From assembly GCA_019244185.1 (NCBI GenBank), contig JAFATB010000022.1, forward strand, positions 1 to 64,000: a DNA stretch of 64,000 nt. Reading direction: 5' to 3'. The position numbers were made by a program, and so were the translations under genes. How positions within the stretch are numbered: the first letter of the stretch is position 1; every line of letters begins with the position of its first letter. The DNA comes from Acidobacteriota bacterium. GTDB lineage: Bacteria > Acidobacteriota > Thermoanaerobaculia > Gp7-AA8. Below the pieces are notes generated by a model. That model had not been told where the DNA came from. It ran no database searches and worked only from the letters and a program-made list of their open reading frames with translations. Shown here piece after piece: positions 49,297 through 56,735 of the stretch.

Positions 49297-50214
49297 ATGA
49301 CCCAGCAAGTTTCCGTCGATCTCAGCACCGGCTCCGGCTATCAGCCGTTCCCGCCGGACATCTACACGCCGAGCAACGCCCAGGCCGCGCCGCTCTCTGA
49401 AAACCTCTACAACGAACGCACCGCGAAGGTGTGGGGCACCACCCCCGCGGAGTACGTCGCATGGTTCAACGGCCTCTGGCACACCGGCGATCCGTCGGGG
49501 TGGGGGCCGGAGGTCTTCACGTCCGATGCGATCATGCTCGATCCGACCGGCACGTCGACCGGCGCGGAGGCAGCGGCCGCCGACTTCCTGCTGCTCTTCA
49601 AGTACTTCCCCGACCTGCGCGGAGAGGTGATGAGCTGGGGCCACAACGGCACGGAGATCTTCATCAACTGGCGCTTCGTGGTCGGCAAGGGGATCAACTG
49701 CCCGGTGGTCGACAAGTTCTCGTTCGGCGGCGGCCTGGTCAGCTACCGCCAGGCGTACTTCGACACCATGACCCTGCTCGCGTATCTCATCGAGAACCAC
49801 GGCAGTGGTCCACTGGTTGACTATTTCCTCGACCGCTTCGCGCGCGAGGCCGGCGGCAAGGAAGTGCTGTTCCTCCCCGAGCTGCTCAAGGCGCTCGTCA
49901 CCGGTGTCGTCCGCCCCACCGCCGCGCCCCTCGGCGCGCCGCGCGTCCACGCGGAGCCGGGCAACGGCGTCGTGCACCTGTCGTGGTCGCCGGTTCCCGG
50001 CGCGCATTCCTACACCGTCAAGCGCTCGGCGACGCCGCGCGACCCGTACCCGTGGATCAAGCCGAACGTCACCGGCACGAGCTACACCGACGACGACGTG
50101 GAGAACGGCACGACCTACTACTACGTCGTCGCCGCCAACCGCGCGTCGAACGTTCTGCTGCCGCAGCGGCCGCTGCCCGTCTTCAGCGCCGAGCCGAAGC
50201 TGACCGTCCGCTAA
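49297..50214 (+). CDS. NTF2/SnoaL-like protein with C-terminal fibronectin type III domain
   Basis: A 305-residue protein without a signal peptide. Residues about 45-140 ('AEYVAWFNGLWHTGDPSGWG', 'ITSDAIMLDPTG'-type start, 'HNGTEIFINWRFVV') resemble an NTF2/SnoaL-type cone fold. Residues about 140-205 are helical linker. Residues about 212-302 form an FN3 domain ('VVHLSWSPVPGAHSYTVKR', 'GTTYYYVVAANRAS'). This pairing is not one I know as a family. It is followed by an ABA4-like membrane protein gene 21 bp downstream. Enzymatic activity is uncertain; binding of a small hydrophobic compound is a guess from the fold. Confidence 0.75.
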   Translation: MTQQVSVDLSTGSGYQPFPPDIYTPSNAQAAPLSENLYNERTAKVWGTTPAEYVAWFNGLWHTGDPSGWGPEVFTSDAIMLDPTGTSTGAEAAAADFLLLFKYFPDLRGEVMSWGHNGTEIFINWRFVVGKGINCPVVDKFSFGGGLVSYRQAYFDTMTLLAYLIENHGSGPLVDYFLDRFAREAGGKEVLFLPELLKALVTGVVRPTAAPLGAPRVHAEPGNGVVHLSWSPVPGAHSYTVKRSATPRDPYPWIKPNVTGTSYTDDDVENGTTYYYVVAANRASNVLLPQRPLPVFSAEPKLTVR

Positions 50215-50235
50215 GCAACGCGAAGAGGAGGATTC

Positions 50236-50769
50236 GTGATCGATCCAGCGAACATTCCGTCCACCGTCTACTACCTCTCCGGAGCGGTCGCGCTCGCGGG
50301 GTGGCTGTCGATCTTCTTCTTTCCGCGGCGGACGTGGTCGACGTTCTGGTTCGGCGGCATCATCGCGCCGGTGATCCTCTGTCTGCTCTCGACCTTCCTC
50401 CTGCTGACGTCGTGGTTCCAGCCGCCCGCGGCGAGCGTCTTCGACTATCTGAAGCTTTCCACCGTCTACCGGCAGTACGGCAACACGGGATTGCTCGCGG
50501 TGACGCTCATCGACATCATCGCCATGAACCTCGTCGTCGGCGCGTGGATGGCGCGGAAGGCGCGGCAGGTCGGCATCTCGTACGTGTACCTCTTCCCGTG
50601 CCTGCTCTTCATGACCGTCGCTCCGGGCGGCGGGTTCCTGATCTTCGCGATCGTCGTCTCGGTGCAGGGGCGCTGGGGCACGCTGGAGACTGCCGACGCG
50701 GGCTGGGGCAACGAGTCGCGGCCGGTGAGCGCCACGCCGTCGAGCAAGCTGCAGACGCTCGTCCACTAA
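50236..50769 (+). CDS. ABA4-like (DUF4281) membrane protein
   Basis: A 177-residue membrane protein with four or five helices. 'LAGWLSIFFFPRR' starts the first loop and 'DIIAMNLVVGAWMARKARQVGIS' and 'PCLLFMTVAPGGGFLIF' carry the ABA4/DUF4281 signature (D...D-x-x-x-G-x-W-x-x-R/K, then P-C-L-x-x-T-x-x-x-G-P/G). Plant ABA4 is needed for neoxanthin formation; the bacterial role is unknown. A second, more typical copy is at 54808-55257. It shares a transcript with the NTF2-FN3 gene and ends at a strong terminator. Confidence 0.8.
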   Translation: MIDPANIPSTVYYLSGAVALAGWLSIFFFPRRTWSTFWFGGIIAPVILCLLSTFLLLTSWFQPPAASVFDYLKLSTVYRQYGNTGLLAVTLIDIIAMNLVVGAWMARKARQVGISYVYLFPCLLFMTVAPGGGFLIFAIVVSVQGRWGTLETADAGWGNESRPVSATPSSKLQTLVH

Positions 50770-50788
50770 AGAACCATCGCATCAAACG

Positions 50789-50828
50789 CAATGAGGCGGC
50801 GCGTCATCGCGCCGCCTCATTGTTTTTT
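50789..50828. terminator. Strong rho-independent terminator, 15-bp perfect stem
   Basis: The 15-nt arms 50789-50803 and 50808-50822 (starting CAATGAGGCGG) are exactly complementary, with loop TCAT, followed by six T (50823-50828). It serves the plus-strand ABA4-like gene and, less well, the convergent DUF11 gene ending at 50847. Confidence 0.93.
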
Positions 50829-50846
50829 GCGGAAGGTCGTTCTCTG

Positions 50847-52940
50847 TTATCGCCGCTGTACGAACCATGCGGCGCCGACCAGCGACAGCGCGAGGAGCAC
50901 GAGGCCGAGCGGCGAGAGCGCCGGCACCTGCGAGACCGTCGCGGCCGCGGCGGTGCTGGCGTTGTTGGCCGGGTTCGGATCGACGTTCGACGCCGTGACC
51001 GTGGCCGTGTTCGTGATCTCCATCTGCGTCGACGGCAGCGTCACGACGAGCGAGATCGTCGCGGTCGCCGACGGCGCGAGCGTGCCGAGGGTGCACGTGA
51101 CGACGGACGTGCCGCTGCACGAGCCCTGCGACGGCGTCGCGCTGACGTACGTCGTGCCGGCCGGAAGGACGTCGGTGACCGTCGTGCCGACGGCGTAGCC
51201 GGGACCGTTGTTGGTCACGGTGATCGTGTACGTCGCGTCGGCGCCCACCGGATAGCGATTCGAGCTGGCCGTCTTCGTGATCGAGAGATCGGTGGGTCCG
51301 AGGGTGACGTCCGTCGATGCGGTGGCGGTGTTGTTCGCCGGATTCGGATCGGAGGTCGTCGACGAGACATTCGCGGTGTTCGAGACCGCGCCGGTGGTGG
51401 TCGGCGTGAGCGTGAACGAGAAGTCGAAGGTCGCCGTCGCGCCGGCGGCGAGCGAGGCGATCGTGCAGGTGATCGTGCCGCTCGCGCCGACCGCGGGCGT
51501 CGTGCACGAGAACGTGGGACCGCTGGTCTGCGTCTCCGAGACGAACGTCGTGCCGGCGGGGAGCGTGTCGGTGAGCGACACGTTCGCCGCGGCGGACGGC
51601 CCGTTGTTCGTGACGCCGACGTTGTACGTGATCGTGTCGCCGTTCTGCGCGCCCGTCGGGCCGTTCTTTGTCACGGCGACGTCGGCGATCGGCGTGACGG
51701 CCGTGGTCACGCTCGAGCTGTCGTTCGCCGGATTCGTGTCGAAGCTGTCGGTGAACGCGTTCGCCGTGTTCGTGTATCCGGTGGTGCCGCCGGTGTTGAG
51801 CGTGAGCGTGAACGTTGCGGACTGGCCGGAGCCGAGGAGGCTGAGCGTGCAGCCGGCGGTGCCGTTCGTGCCCACCGCGGGCGCGGCGCAGTTGGCGGGC
51901 GTTCCCGTGTTCTGCACCAGAGACACGAACGTGGTACCGGCGGGGAGCGTGTCGGTGAAGCCGGCGTTCGTCGCGGTGTCGGCGCCGCTGTTGCTGAGCA
52001 CGATCGTGTACGGGACGTCCTCGCCCGCGTTCGCCGTCGCCGGGCCGCTCTTCACGACCCCGACATCGACCGCGGAGACCGTGAGCGTCGTCGCCGCGGT
52101 GTCGTTCTCCGAGTTGCTGTCGTTGTCCGCGGAGACGGCGACGTTGTTCTCCGCGCTCGTGCCGCTCGGCGTGTCCGCGGGCACGTGCTCGGTGAGCGTG
52201 AACGTGGCCGATGAGCCGGCGGGGAACGAGGCGATGGTGCAGGTGATCGTGCCGCCGGTCGAGCCGGCAGCCGGCGTCGAGCACGACAGCGTCGGACCGC
52301 TGTCCTGCGTGAACGAGACGAACTCCAGCAGCCCGGACGTCTGATCGGTGAGCTGCACGGTCGTCGCCGGCGCGGGACCGTTGTTCGTGATGCCGATGGT
52401 GTAGACGACGTTCGTGTTCGGACCGGCCGAGGAGGGGCCGTTCTTCGTGACGGCCATGTCGCTCGTCGGCGAGGGCGGCGTCGATGTCGTCGCGACGCCG
52501 GAGTTGTTCTCGTCGTTCGGATCGAACGTCTCCGAAGAAGCGGTGGCGATGTTCACGAACGACGTGCTGTCGGGCGTGCCGGCGGGAATGGCGTAGACGA
52601 TCGTGAACTCGGCGAAGTCGCCGGCGGCGAGCAGCGCCGCGGTGCAGTTCACGCTGCCGGTCGTGTCGCCGACGGAAGGCGTCGAGCAACTGAACGGCGT
52701 GCCGTCGGTCTGCGTCGCGGAGACGAACGTCATGCCCGCGGGAAGCGGATCGTCGAGCGTGACGAAGGCCGCGTCGTCGGCGCCGAGGTTCGTGACCACG
52801 ACGTCGTAGGAAACGTTCGAGCCGGCGGTGGCCTGGTCGGGGCCGGTCTTCGTGACGAGGAGGTCGGCCTCCTGCGCGGCCAGCAGCGGCGCGAGGAGCA
52901 GGGCGGCGGCAAGGAGCAACAGACGCCGATAAGTGTTCAC
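50847..52940 (-). CDS. Secreted DUF11 repeat protein with IPTL-like C-terminal sorting tail
   Basis: A 697-residue exoprotein. The signal peptide starts at GTG 52940 ('VNTYRRLLLLAAALLLAPLLAAQ'); a TTG 12 codons upstream is an alternative. Then come five DUF11 repeats of about 125 residues each ('TKTGPDQATAGSNVSYDVVV', 'TKNGPTGAQNGDTITYNV' and similar). The last 30 residues, 'SQVPALSPLGLVLLALSL', a helix and 'RR', match an IPTL/VPxL-type sorting signal. It has no catalytic domain, unlike the ExeM-like gene. It is probably a surface stalk or adhesin; DUF11 proteins are mainly structural. Confidence 0.87.
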   Translation of the reverse strand: MNTYRRLLLLAAALLLAPLLAAQEADLLVTKTGPDQATAGSNVSYDVVVTNLGADDAAFVTLDDPLPAGMTFVSATQTDGTPFSCSTPSVGDTTGSVNCTAALLAAGDFAEFTIVYAIPAGTPDSTSFVNIATASSETFDPNDENNSGVATTSTPPSPTSDMAVTKNGPSSAGPNTNVVYTIGITNNGPAPATTVQLTDQTSGLLEFVSFTQDSGPTLSCSTPAAGSTGGTITCTIASFPAGSSATFTLTEHVPADTPSGTSAENNVAVSADNDSNSENDTAATTLTVSAVDVGVVKSGPATANAGEDVPYTIVLSNSGADTATNAGFTDTLPAGTTFVSLVQNTGTPANCAAPAVGTNGTAGCTLSLLGSGQSATFTLTLNTGGTTGYTNTANAFTDSFDTNPANDSSSVTTAVTPIADVAVTKNGPTGAQNGDTITYNVGVTNNGPSAAANVSLTDTLPAGTTFVSETQTSGPTFSCTTPAVGASGTITCTIASLAAGATATFDFSFTLTPTTTGAVSNTANVSSTTSDPNPANNTATASTDVTLGPTDLSITKTASSNRYPVGADATYTITVTNNGPGYAVGTTVTDVLPAGTTYVSATPSQGSCSGTSVVTCTLGTLAPSATATISLVVTLPSTQMEITNTATVTASNVDPNPANNASTAAAATVSQVPALSPLGLVLLALSLVGAAWFVQRR

Positions 52941-53070
52941 GAATCGTGTTCTAAACGTTGGCCGGGAAGAAAGCAATCGGAATCCTCTGACGCGGACGCA
53001 TCATTGCCGCAGTTCCTAATTTACATATTGCCATAACTACTTACTCGCTGCTATCCTGCCGCTCATCCCG

Positions 53071-53523
53071 ATGAAGACGATCGCGGCTTACGCAACGTTA
53101 CTCGCGCTGGCGCTCGTCGCCGAAGCCTCGCTGCTGCGCGCCGGACGCGGTCTGCGCGCGCCGGTGTCGCTCGGCGGTACGTGGGAAGTGCGGACGGGCG
53201 GCAGCGGCGGTGTTTTGCCGAACACGCAGACGCTCTCGATCGAGCAGACCGGCCCCGATCTCGACCTGCACCTCGGCAACGTCGCGCTGCGCGGCTCGCT
53301 CCACGGCACGGCCATCCGCGCGTGGGGCGCGACGTCGTTCTCCGGACGCCTCGACGGCGACGCCATCCGCGGACGTTTCGAGCCGGAGGGCGCGACGTTC
53401 GTCGCGGCGCGCGTGCGCGAGCCGCGCGGCGAAACGCGCGCCGCGCCGGCACGCCACGCCGCGCGCGCCGGCGCTCCTGCGCCGTCCAAACGCAACATCA
53501 CCCTGCCGGAGGGCACGCTGTGA
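53071..53523 (+). CDS. Small secreted protein of unknown family
   Basis: A 150-residue protein with an N-terminal signal (about 1-24, 'MKTIAAYATLLALALVAEAS'). A short beta-rich body ('LGGTWEVRTGGSGG', 'LSIEQTGPDLDLHLGN', 'FSGRLDGDAIRGRFEPEGATFV') looks like a small lipocalin- or META-like barrel. A basic Ala/Arg/Pro tail follows. No family is recognised with confidence. Its stop overlaps the start of the antiporter gene by 4 nt (GTGA), so they are co-translated; it may be a periplasmic accessory of that transporter. Confidence 0.7.
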   Translation: MKTIAAYATLLALALVAEASLLRAGRGLRAPVSLGGTWEVRTGGSGGVLPNTQTLSIEQTGPDLDLHLGNVALRGSLHGTAIRAWGATSFSGRLDGDAIRGRFEPEGATFVAARVREPRGETRAAPARHAARAGAPAPSKRNITLPEGTL

Positions 53524-54770
53524 ACGAGCTGGCGACGACGCTCCTGCAGATCATCATCGTCGTCCTCGCCGGACGCGCGTGCGGCGCGCTGCTGAAGCGT
53601 TTCCGGCAGCCGGTCGTCGTCGGCGAAGTGGTGGCCGGCATCATCCTCGGACCGTCGCTTTTCGGGCGGCTCGCGCCGGACGCGTTCGCCGCGGTGTTCC
53701 CGGCGCACAGCGTCTCCATCCTGCTCTCGCTCAGCCAGGTCGGCCTGATCTTCTTCATGTTCCTGGTCGGCCTCGAGTTCGCGCCGGGTCTCATGCGCGA
53801 GCGGCGCGAGAGCATCATCGTCATCAGCCACATCAGCATCATCGTGCCGTTCCTGCTCGGCACCGGTCTCGCGCTCTATCTCTATCCGCGCGTCTCGGAT
53901 GCGAGCGTGCCGTTCCGCAGCTTCGCGCTGTTCCTCGGCACGTCGATGAGCATCACCGCGTTCCCGGTGCTCGCGCGCATCCTCGAGGAGCGGCACCTGC
54001 TCCGGTCGCGCATGGGCAACAGCGTCATCGCCTGCGCGGCGGTCGACGACGTGACGGCGTGGTGCATCCTCGCCTTCGTCGTGGTGGTCGCGCGCGCGAG
54101 CGATCCCGCGCAACTCGGCGTGCGCCTCGGACTCGTCGCCGTCTACGCGATCGCGATGATCGCCGGCGTGCGTCCGCTGCTTCGCAAGCTGCTGCCGCGC
54201 GTGAAGCAGTTGTCGGACGAAGCGGTGCTCGCCGCGGTGCTGCTGGTCGTGCTCGCGTCGTCGACGCTGACGGAGCTCCTCGGCATCCACGCGCTGTTCG
54301 GCGCGTTCCTCGTCGGCGCGATCCTGCCGCGCGACGCGCAGCTCACGCAGACGCTCGTCGCGCAGACGCGGGGGCTGACGCGCGTCATCTTCCTGCCGCT
54401 CTTCTTCGCGGTGACGGGTCTGCGCACGAACGTCGGATTGCTCAGCGGTCCGGGCCTGTGGCTCTGCTGCGCGCTCGTCCTCGTCGTCGCGGTGGGCGGG
54501 AAGCTCGGCGGCGCGATGTTCAGCGCGAAGGCGTCGGGGTTCTCCTGGCGCGAGTCGGCGGCGGTGGGCGTGCTGATGAACACGCGCGGCCTCATGGAGA
54601 TGGTCGTGCTGAACGTCGGCCTCGACATCGGCGTCATCTCGCGCGGTCTCTTCACGATGATCGTGATCATGGCTCTCGTCACCACCGCGGCCACGACGCC
54701 GCTGCTCGACCGGCTCGTGCACGGACTGCGCGAGCTGCCGGCCGGCGGCGAGGTGGACGTCGCGGCGTAG
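53520..54770 (+). CDS. CPA2 family cation:proton antiporter
   Basis: A 416-residue inner-membrane transporter with about 12 helices and no cytoplasmic TrkA-N or RCK domain, so shorter than KefB/KefC. 'RQPVVVGEVVAGIILGPSL' is the N-terminal CPA2 pattern, and 'ACAAVDDVTAWCILAF' (about 175-190) contains the paired Asp motif of electrogenic antiporters. 'LFGAFLVGAILPRD' and 'GVLMNTRGLMEMVVLNVG' continue the family pattern. The GTG start at 53520 overlaps the preceding gene by 4 nt. It would exchange Na+ or K+ for protons. Confidence 0.92.
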   Translation: MNELATTLLQIIIVVLAGRACGALLKRFRQPVVVGEVVAGIILGPSLFGRLAPDAFAAVFPAHSVSILLSLSQVGLIFFMFLVGLEFAPGLMRERRESIIVISHISIIVPFLLGTGLALYLYPRVSDASVPFRSFALFLGTSMSITAFPVLARILEERHLLRSRMGNSVIACAAVDDVTAWCILAFVVVVARASDPAQLGVRLGLVAVYAIAMIAGVRPLLRKLLPRVKQLSDEAVLAAVLLVVLASSTLTELLGIHALFGAFLVGAILPRDAQLTQTLVAQTRGLTRVIFLPLFFAVTGLRTNVGLLSGPGLWLCCALVLVVAVGGKLGGAMFSAKASGFSWRESAAVGVLMNTRGLMEMVVLNVGLDIGVISRGLFTMIVIMALVTTAATTPLLDRLVHGLRELPAGGEVDVAA

Positions 54771-54807
54771 TTCGTCGTTCGAATTTTTTCGAGAGAGAGA
54801 GGTGCAC

Positions 54808-55257
54808 ATGAACCTGGCTCTGGCATTCAAGCTCGCGTTCGGACTGTCGGTCATTGGCTGGATCGCGCTCTTCCTGCGGCCGCGCAGCCGGATGGTGAAC
54901 TACGTGTTCTCCGGGATGATGCTGCCCGTGGCGTTCGCGGTGCTGTACACGTTCCTCTGTATTTATTACTGGCACAGCGCGAGCGGCTCGTTCCTGGAGC
55001 GCTTCGGCAGTCTCGACGGCACCCTGCGCATGTTCAATCAGTCCAAGGGGCTGCTGTTCGCGGGGTACGTGCACTACCTCGCGTTCGATCTCTTCATCGG
55101 CTCGTGGATCGCGCGGCGAGCCACGGCAGACAAGATGTCGTACGCGGTTCTCTTCCCATGTCTCTTCCTGACGCTGGTGTTCGGTCCGGCGGGGCTGCTG
55201 CTCTATCGCGTGATCGTGCGTGCGCGCGGCGGCCCGATGCTGGACGACCTCTTCTGA
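54808..55257 (+). CDS. ABA4-like (DUF4281) membrane protein
   Basis: A 149-residue membrane protein with four helices. 'HYLAFDLFIGSWIARRATADKMS' and 'PCLFLTLVFGPAGLLLYRVI' are the core ABA4-like signature, better conserved than in the copy at 50236. The ATG at 54808 follows GAGAGAGAGG; an in-frame GTG lies two codons upstream. The next gene, 35 bp on, is an FAD-dependent monooxygenase-like protein, so a pigment or isoprenoid role is possible but unproven. Confidence 0.85.
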   Translation: MNLALAFKLAFGLSVIGWIALFLRPRSRMVNYVFSGMMLPVAFAVLYTFLCIYYWHSASGSFLERFGSLDGTLRMFNQSKGLLFAGYVHYLAFDLFIGSWIARRATADKMSYAVLFPCLFLTLVFGPAGLLLYRVIVRARGGPMLDDLF

Positions 55258-55292
55258 CCGCCGCGCCAACGCAACTTCCTGGAGATCTCCTC

Positions 55293-56675
55293 ATGTCGGT
55301 GTCCGAACGGTTCGATGTGATTGTGGTCGGCGCGCGTTGCGCCGGCTCGCCGCTGGCGACGTTCCTCCAGCGCGCGGGATTGTCGGTCTGCGTCGTCGAC
55401 CAGGCCGAGTTTCCGAGCGACACGCTCTCGACGCACATGTTTCAGCTGAGCGGGATCGAGATCCTGCAGAAGCTCGGCGCGCTCGACGGCATCCTCGCCG
55501 AAGGCGCGCCGCCGATCACGGACTGCTACATGAAGTTCGAGGATGTCGACCTCTCCGGACCGCCGCGCCTGCGGCCGCACGATCCGAAAGTGCCGATGCT
55601 CTGCGTGCGCCGCATTGCGCTCGACGTGCACCTCGTCGCCGCGGCGCGCGCCGCGGGCGTGGAGATGCGCCTCCATCGACGTGTCGTCGGTCTCATTGAA
55701 GACGACGGCCGCGTCGTCGGCGTGCGCACGGTCGATCGCGAAGGCAAAGTCGCGACGCTGCGCGCGGACCTCGTCGTCGGCGCCGACGGACGTCTGTCGA
55801 CGATCGCGCGGCTCACCGGCGCGCGCCGCTATCACGTCACGACCAGCGAGCGGATGAGCAGCTGGGCGTATTACCGCGGCGTGCCGAAGCAGCCGGTGGC
55901 GAAGGTCTACTACCACCGCAAGGGCGACGACTTCGTGGTCGCGGCGCCGGCGGACAACGGCCATTTCGTGGCCATCGTCTGCCCGTCGCTCGACGAGCGC
56001 GAGGCGTACCGCGTCGACGGCGAGGGCGCGTACTGGCGGACCATCGAAGGTTGCGCGCCGGTCGCGGAGCTCGTGCGCGGCGCCGAGCGCGTGACGAAGT
56101 TCCGCGGCCTCACGCGCTTCGAGGGCTTCTTCCGCGAAGCGACCGGGCGGGGCTGGGTGCTCGCCGGCGACGCGGGACACTTCAAGGATCCGACGCCGGG
56201 GCAGGGCATCTCCGATGCGCTGCGCCAGGTCGAGAAGCTGTCCGAGGCGATCGTGCGCGGCTTCTCGCGTCCCGACCGTCGCGACGAAGAGCTGCGCCGC
56301 TGGTGGCGCTGGCGCGACGCCGACGCGATGCAGCACTACTGGTTCGCGGCCGACATCGGCAAGCGCGGCCCGATCTCGCCCGTGCTGCTGGAGATCCTCC
56401 GCGGCGTCGCCGCGAACGAAGAGCTGCGTCAGGACTTCCTCGACATCTTCCTCCACCGCGCGTATCCGCGAGAGGTCTTCGGCTTCGGCGCGCTCGCCAT
56501 GGCCACCGCGCGCATGCTGGCCGATCCGCACAAGCGCCGCGGCGCCCTCGGCGAGGCGGCCAAGCTCGTGGCCGAGGAGCTCGGGCGGCGCAAGCAGGCC
56601 CTGCGTCCGCGGCTCACCGAGAAGGCCATCGTCGACGAGATGCAGTTCGATCAGCAGACCACCAGCGCGGCGTGA
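55293..56675 (+). CDS. FAD-dependent oxidoreductase, PHBH/geranylgeranyl-reductase-like
   Basis: A 460-residue flavoprotein. Residues about 8-35 ('DVIVVGARCAGSPLATFLQRAG') are the GxGxxG-type FAD loop with the GARCAGS variant of the group. 'LVVGADGRLSTIARLTGA' is the DG motif and 'VLAGDAGHFKDPTPGQGISDALRQ' the second FAD-binding GD motif. A helical C-terminal region of about 90 residues ends the protein. No signal peptide or membrane helix is seen. The group hydroxylates or reduces lipids, quinones or polyketides. It follows the ABA4-like gene directly, and a good hairpin terminator follows it. Confidence 0.88.
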   Translation: MSVSERFDVIVVGARCAGSPLATFLQRAGLSVCVVDQAEFPSDTLSTHMFQLSGIEILQKLGALDGILAEGAPPITDCYMKFEDVDLSGPPRLRPHDPKVPMLCVRRIALDVHLVAAARAAGVEMRLHRRVVGLIEDDGRVVGVRTVDREGKVATLRADLVVGADGRLSTIARLTGARRYHVTTSERMSSWAYYRGVPKQPVAKVYYHRKGDDFVVAAPADNGHFVAIVCPSLDEREAYRVDGEGAYWRTIEGCAPVAELVRGAERVTKFRGLTRFEGFFREATGRGWVLAGDAGHFKDPTPGQGISDALRQVEKLSEAIVRGFSRPDRRDEELRRWWRWRDADAMQHYWFAADIGKRGPISPVLLEILRGVAANEELRQDFLDIFLHRAYPREVFGFGALAMATARMLADPHKRRGALGEAAKLVAEELGRRKQALRPRLTEKAIVDEMQFDQQTTSAA

Positions 56676-56685
56676 TGCGTCCGTA

Positions 56686-56717
56686 GCGCGGCGTGACGCG
56701 AGCGCGTCGCGCCGCGC
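56686..56717. terminator. 15-bp hairpin between convergent genes
   Basis: Arms 56686-56700 and 56703-56717 (GCGCGGCGTGACGCG type) pair with one G-T wobble and a 2-nt loop. It separates the FAD oxidoreductase from the convergent ABC1 kinase-like gene. No T-run is present. Confidence 0.6.
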
Positions 56718-56735
56718 CCGCGCGTGTCGCGCGTC

